Assembly (NCBI GenBank): GCA_965262315.1
Contig: CBDHFJ010000107.1
Span: 1 to 15,704, forward strand
Length of the DNA stretch: 15,704 nucleotides
Direction of reading: 5' to 3'
Source: JBCCFK01 sp965262315
Lineage (GTDB): Bacteria; Actinomycetota; Acidimicrobiia; Acidimicrobiales; UBA8592
This document shows positions 15,283 to 15,704 of this stretch, piece by piece. Numbering within the stretch: position 1 is the first letter of the stretch; every line of letters begins with the position of its first letter. Under the pieces are notes generated by a model. The model searched no databases and had not been told where the DNA came from. It worked only from the letters and a program-made list of their open reading frames with translations. The position numbers were made by a program, and so were the translations under genes.

Positions 15283-15466
15283 GGGCCGACAGTATCGCCG
15301 ACGGCCGGCGATGGCCTCGACGGAGCCGAGGCCGCGTCACCTGCGACCACCGGGAGCAGTCCTCCCGGGTGACCGGCGACCTCCTCGCGCATGGCATCGG
15401 CATCATCCGGGGTCAGGACTCCGTCGAGCACCAGGTAGCCGTCCCGGCGGTGGCGGAACGGTCCAT
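15279..15466 (-). pseudogene. Probable N-terminal remnant of a phytanoyl-CoA dioxygenase (PhyH) gene
   Basis: On the - strand the frame reads FRHRRDGYLVLDGVLTP and then DDADAMREEV. This strongly resembles the N-terminus of PhyH-family Fe(II)/2-oxoglutarate dioxygenases (RDGYLVL-x-GVL-TPEE). The frame has no start codon of its own. ATG 15466-15464 lies eight bases upstream of TTC in another frame, and adding one base would give MDRFRHRRDGY. After about 36 recognisable codons the sequence becomes low-complexity and stops at a TGA that overlaps the ATG of the monooxygenase gene. The roughly 230 residues that should follow, including the iron-binding HxD...H residues, are absent. I read this as a decayed, 3'-truncated fragment now holding the monooxygenase promoter. 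The similarity is short and judged by eye. Confidence 0.45.
15289..15294 (-). promoter_or_regulatory. Candidate leaderless -10 box for the monooxygenase gene
   Basis: TACTGT (15294-15289 on the - strand) is followed by six bases and the ATG at 15282. This matches the TANNNT-(6-7)-ATG layout seen before three + strand genes in this window. No -35 element or Shine-Dalgarno sequence is evident. Confidence 0.42.
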
Positions 15467-15467
15467 G

Positions 15468-15520
15468 TGGGCCAACCGGCCCATACGCCCCGAACCTGAG
15501 TCATTCGGCCCATGCGGGCC
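15468..15520. other. Two short GC hairpins in the 15283-15602 gene-free gap
   Basis: TGGGCC-AACC-GGCCCA (15468-15483) and GGCCC-ATGC-GGGCC (15507-15520) are perfect stems with four-base loops, 23 bases apart. They lie between the terminator of the right-hand gene and the PhyH remnant. There is no U tract. Their role is unknown; they could be extra transcription stops or a chance effect of GC content. Apart from these, the remnant and the terminator, I see no intact gene in this gap of 320 bases. Confidence 0.35.
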
Positions 15521-15532
15521 ACGTGACCTCCG

Positions 15533-15576
15533 AAAACGCGACACCGCCGGCGCCGCTCACGCGGACACCGGCGGTG
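15533..15576 (-). terminator. Intrinsic terminator of the surface-protein gene
   Basis: On the - strand, 27 bases after the stop at 15603, CACCGCCGG and CCGGCGGTG (outer stem, + coordinates 15542-15550 and 15568-15576) enclose an inner stem, CCGC and GCGG (15553-15556 and 15561-15564), capped by a GTGA tetraloop of the GNRA type. TTTT follows at 15536-15533 after five GC-rich bases. The strong two-tier stem plus U run fits a rho-independent terminator. Confidence 0.68.
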
Positions 15577-15602
15577 ACGTCGATTTCAGTTCGTGCTGAA
15601 GA

Positions 15603-15704
15603 TCAGGCGGTGCGGCGGCGGGCGGTGCCCAGCACCATCAGGCCACCGGCGAGCAGCGCGGCCGCCATGATGGCGATCAGGCCGGACTCGACACCGGTGT
15701 TGGC
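15603..15704 (-). CDS. C-terminal end of a cell-wall-anchored surface protein (sorting signal)
   Basis: Only the last 33 codons and the TGA are in the window. They read ANTG, a short charged step (VES), a hydrophobic segment of about 20 residues (GLIAIMAAALLAGGLMVLG) and the tail TARRRTA. That is the layout of a sortase sorting signal: motif, membrane segment, positive tail. The base before the window edge decides the motif: a leucine codon would give LANTG, the LAxTG form linked to actinobacterial class E sortases. The rest of the protein lies to the right of the window, so its function is unknown. A strong intrinsic terminator follows. Confidence 0.72.
   Translation of the reverse strand, partial: ANTGVESGLIAIMAAALLAGGLMVLGTARRRTA

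Noticed and set aside
15369..15599. 76-codon frame on the + strand
   Set aside because: It crosses the intrinsic terminator and both GC hairpins, has no motif, and the opposite strand carries the PhyH-like fragment.

Overview
This window looks like chromosomal DNA of a high-G+C, flagellated actinobacterium. A member of the Acidimicrobiia (Ilumatobacter-like) is my best guess, but this is inferred from gene content and was not tested by any search. The pointers are the strongly GC-biased third positions (which create long antisense shadow frames), a DUF3152 metzincin-like surface protein, a sorting-signal tail of the LAxTG/LPxTG kind, and repeated TANNNT-(6-7 nt)-ATG start contexts typical of leaderless actinobacterial transcripts.

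Left part (1-5380): the 3' part of the flagellar hook gene flgE (+) ends at a GC-rich hairpin. It faces an HDOD-GGDEF protein (-), a probable diguanylate cyclase. Divergent from that gene is a + strand run: a classical SDR oxidoreductase, an extended-SDR NAD-dependent epimerase/dehydratase, and an endonuclease III. The endonuclease has the normal catalytic residues but an altered iron-sulfur cysteine motif.

Middle part (5381-7071): a translationally coupled pair on the - strand (YceI-family protein, then NADPH-dependent FMN reductase) is divergent from a MarR regulator. The 101-bp gap between them holds a perfect 13-bp inverted repeat. It consists of two TTGA-N4-TCAA boxes 20 bp apart that overlap a good sigma70-type promoter for the YceI pair, so it looks like a self-contained regulator/target module.

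Right-middle part (7074-10810): a tight ferric-iron ABC importer operon on the - strand, made of an FutA/FbpA-like lipoprotein, an FbpB-like permease and an FbpC-like ATPase. The permease reading frame is broken by what looks like a single missing base at about 9268. Upstream of fbpA is a small TAGGT-C-ACCTA palindrome that may be an iron-regulator site.

Right part (10956-15704), all on the - strand: a DUF3152 putative metallopeptidase lies one base downstream of an unusual secreted protein that joins 15 perfect RTX calcium-binding nonapeptides to a CapA-type phosphoesterase domain. Upstream of these is a Baeyer-Villiger-type flavin monooxygenase. Ahead of it is an apparent N-terminal remnant of a phytanoyl-CoA dioxygenase gene. 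The window closes with an intrinsic terminator and the last 33 codons of a sortase-anchored surface protein. I see no tRNA, rRNA, CRISPR array, insertion sequence or prophage. The best candidates for new biology are the RTX-CapA/DUF3152 surface pair and the compact MarR operator.
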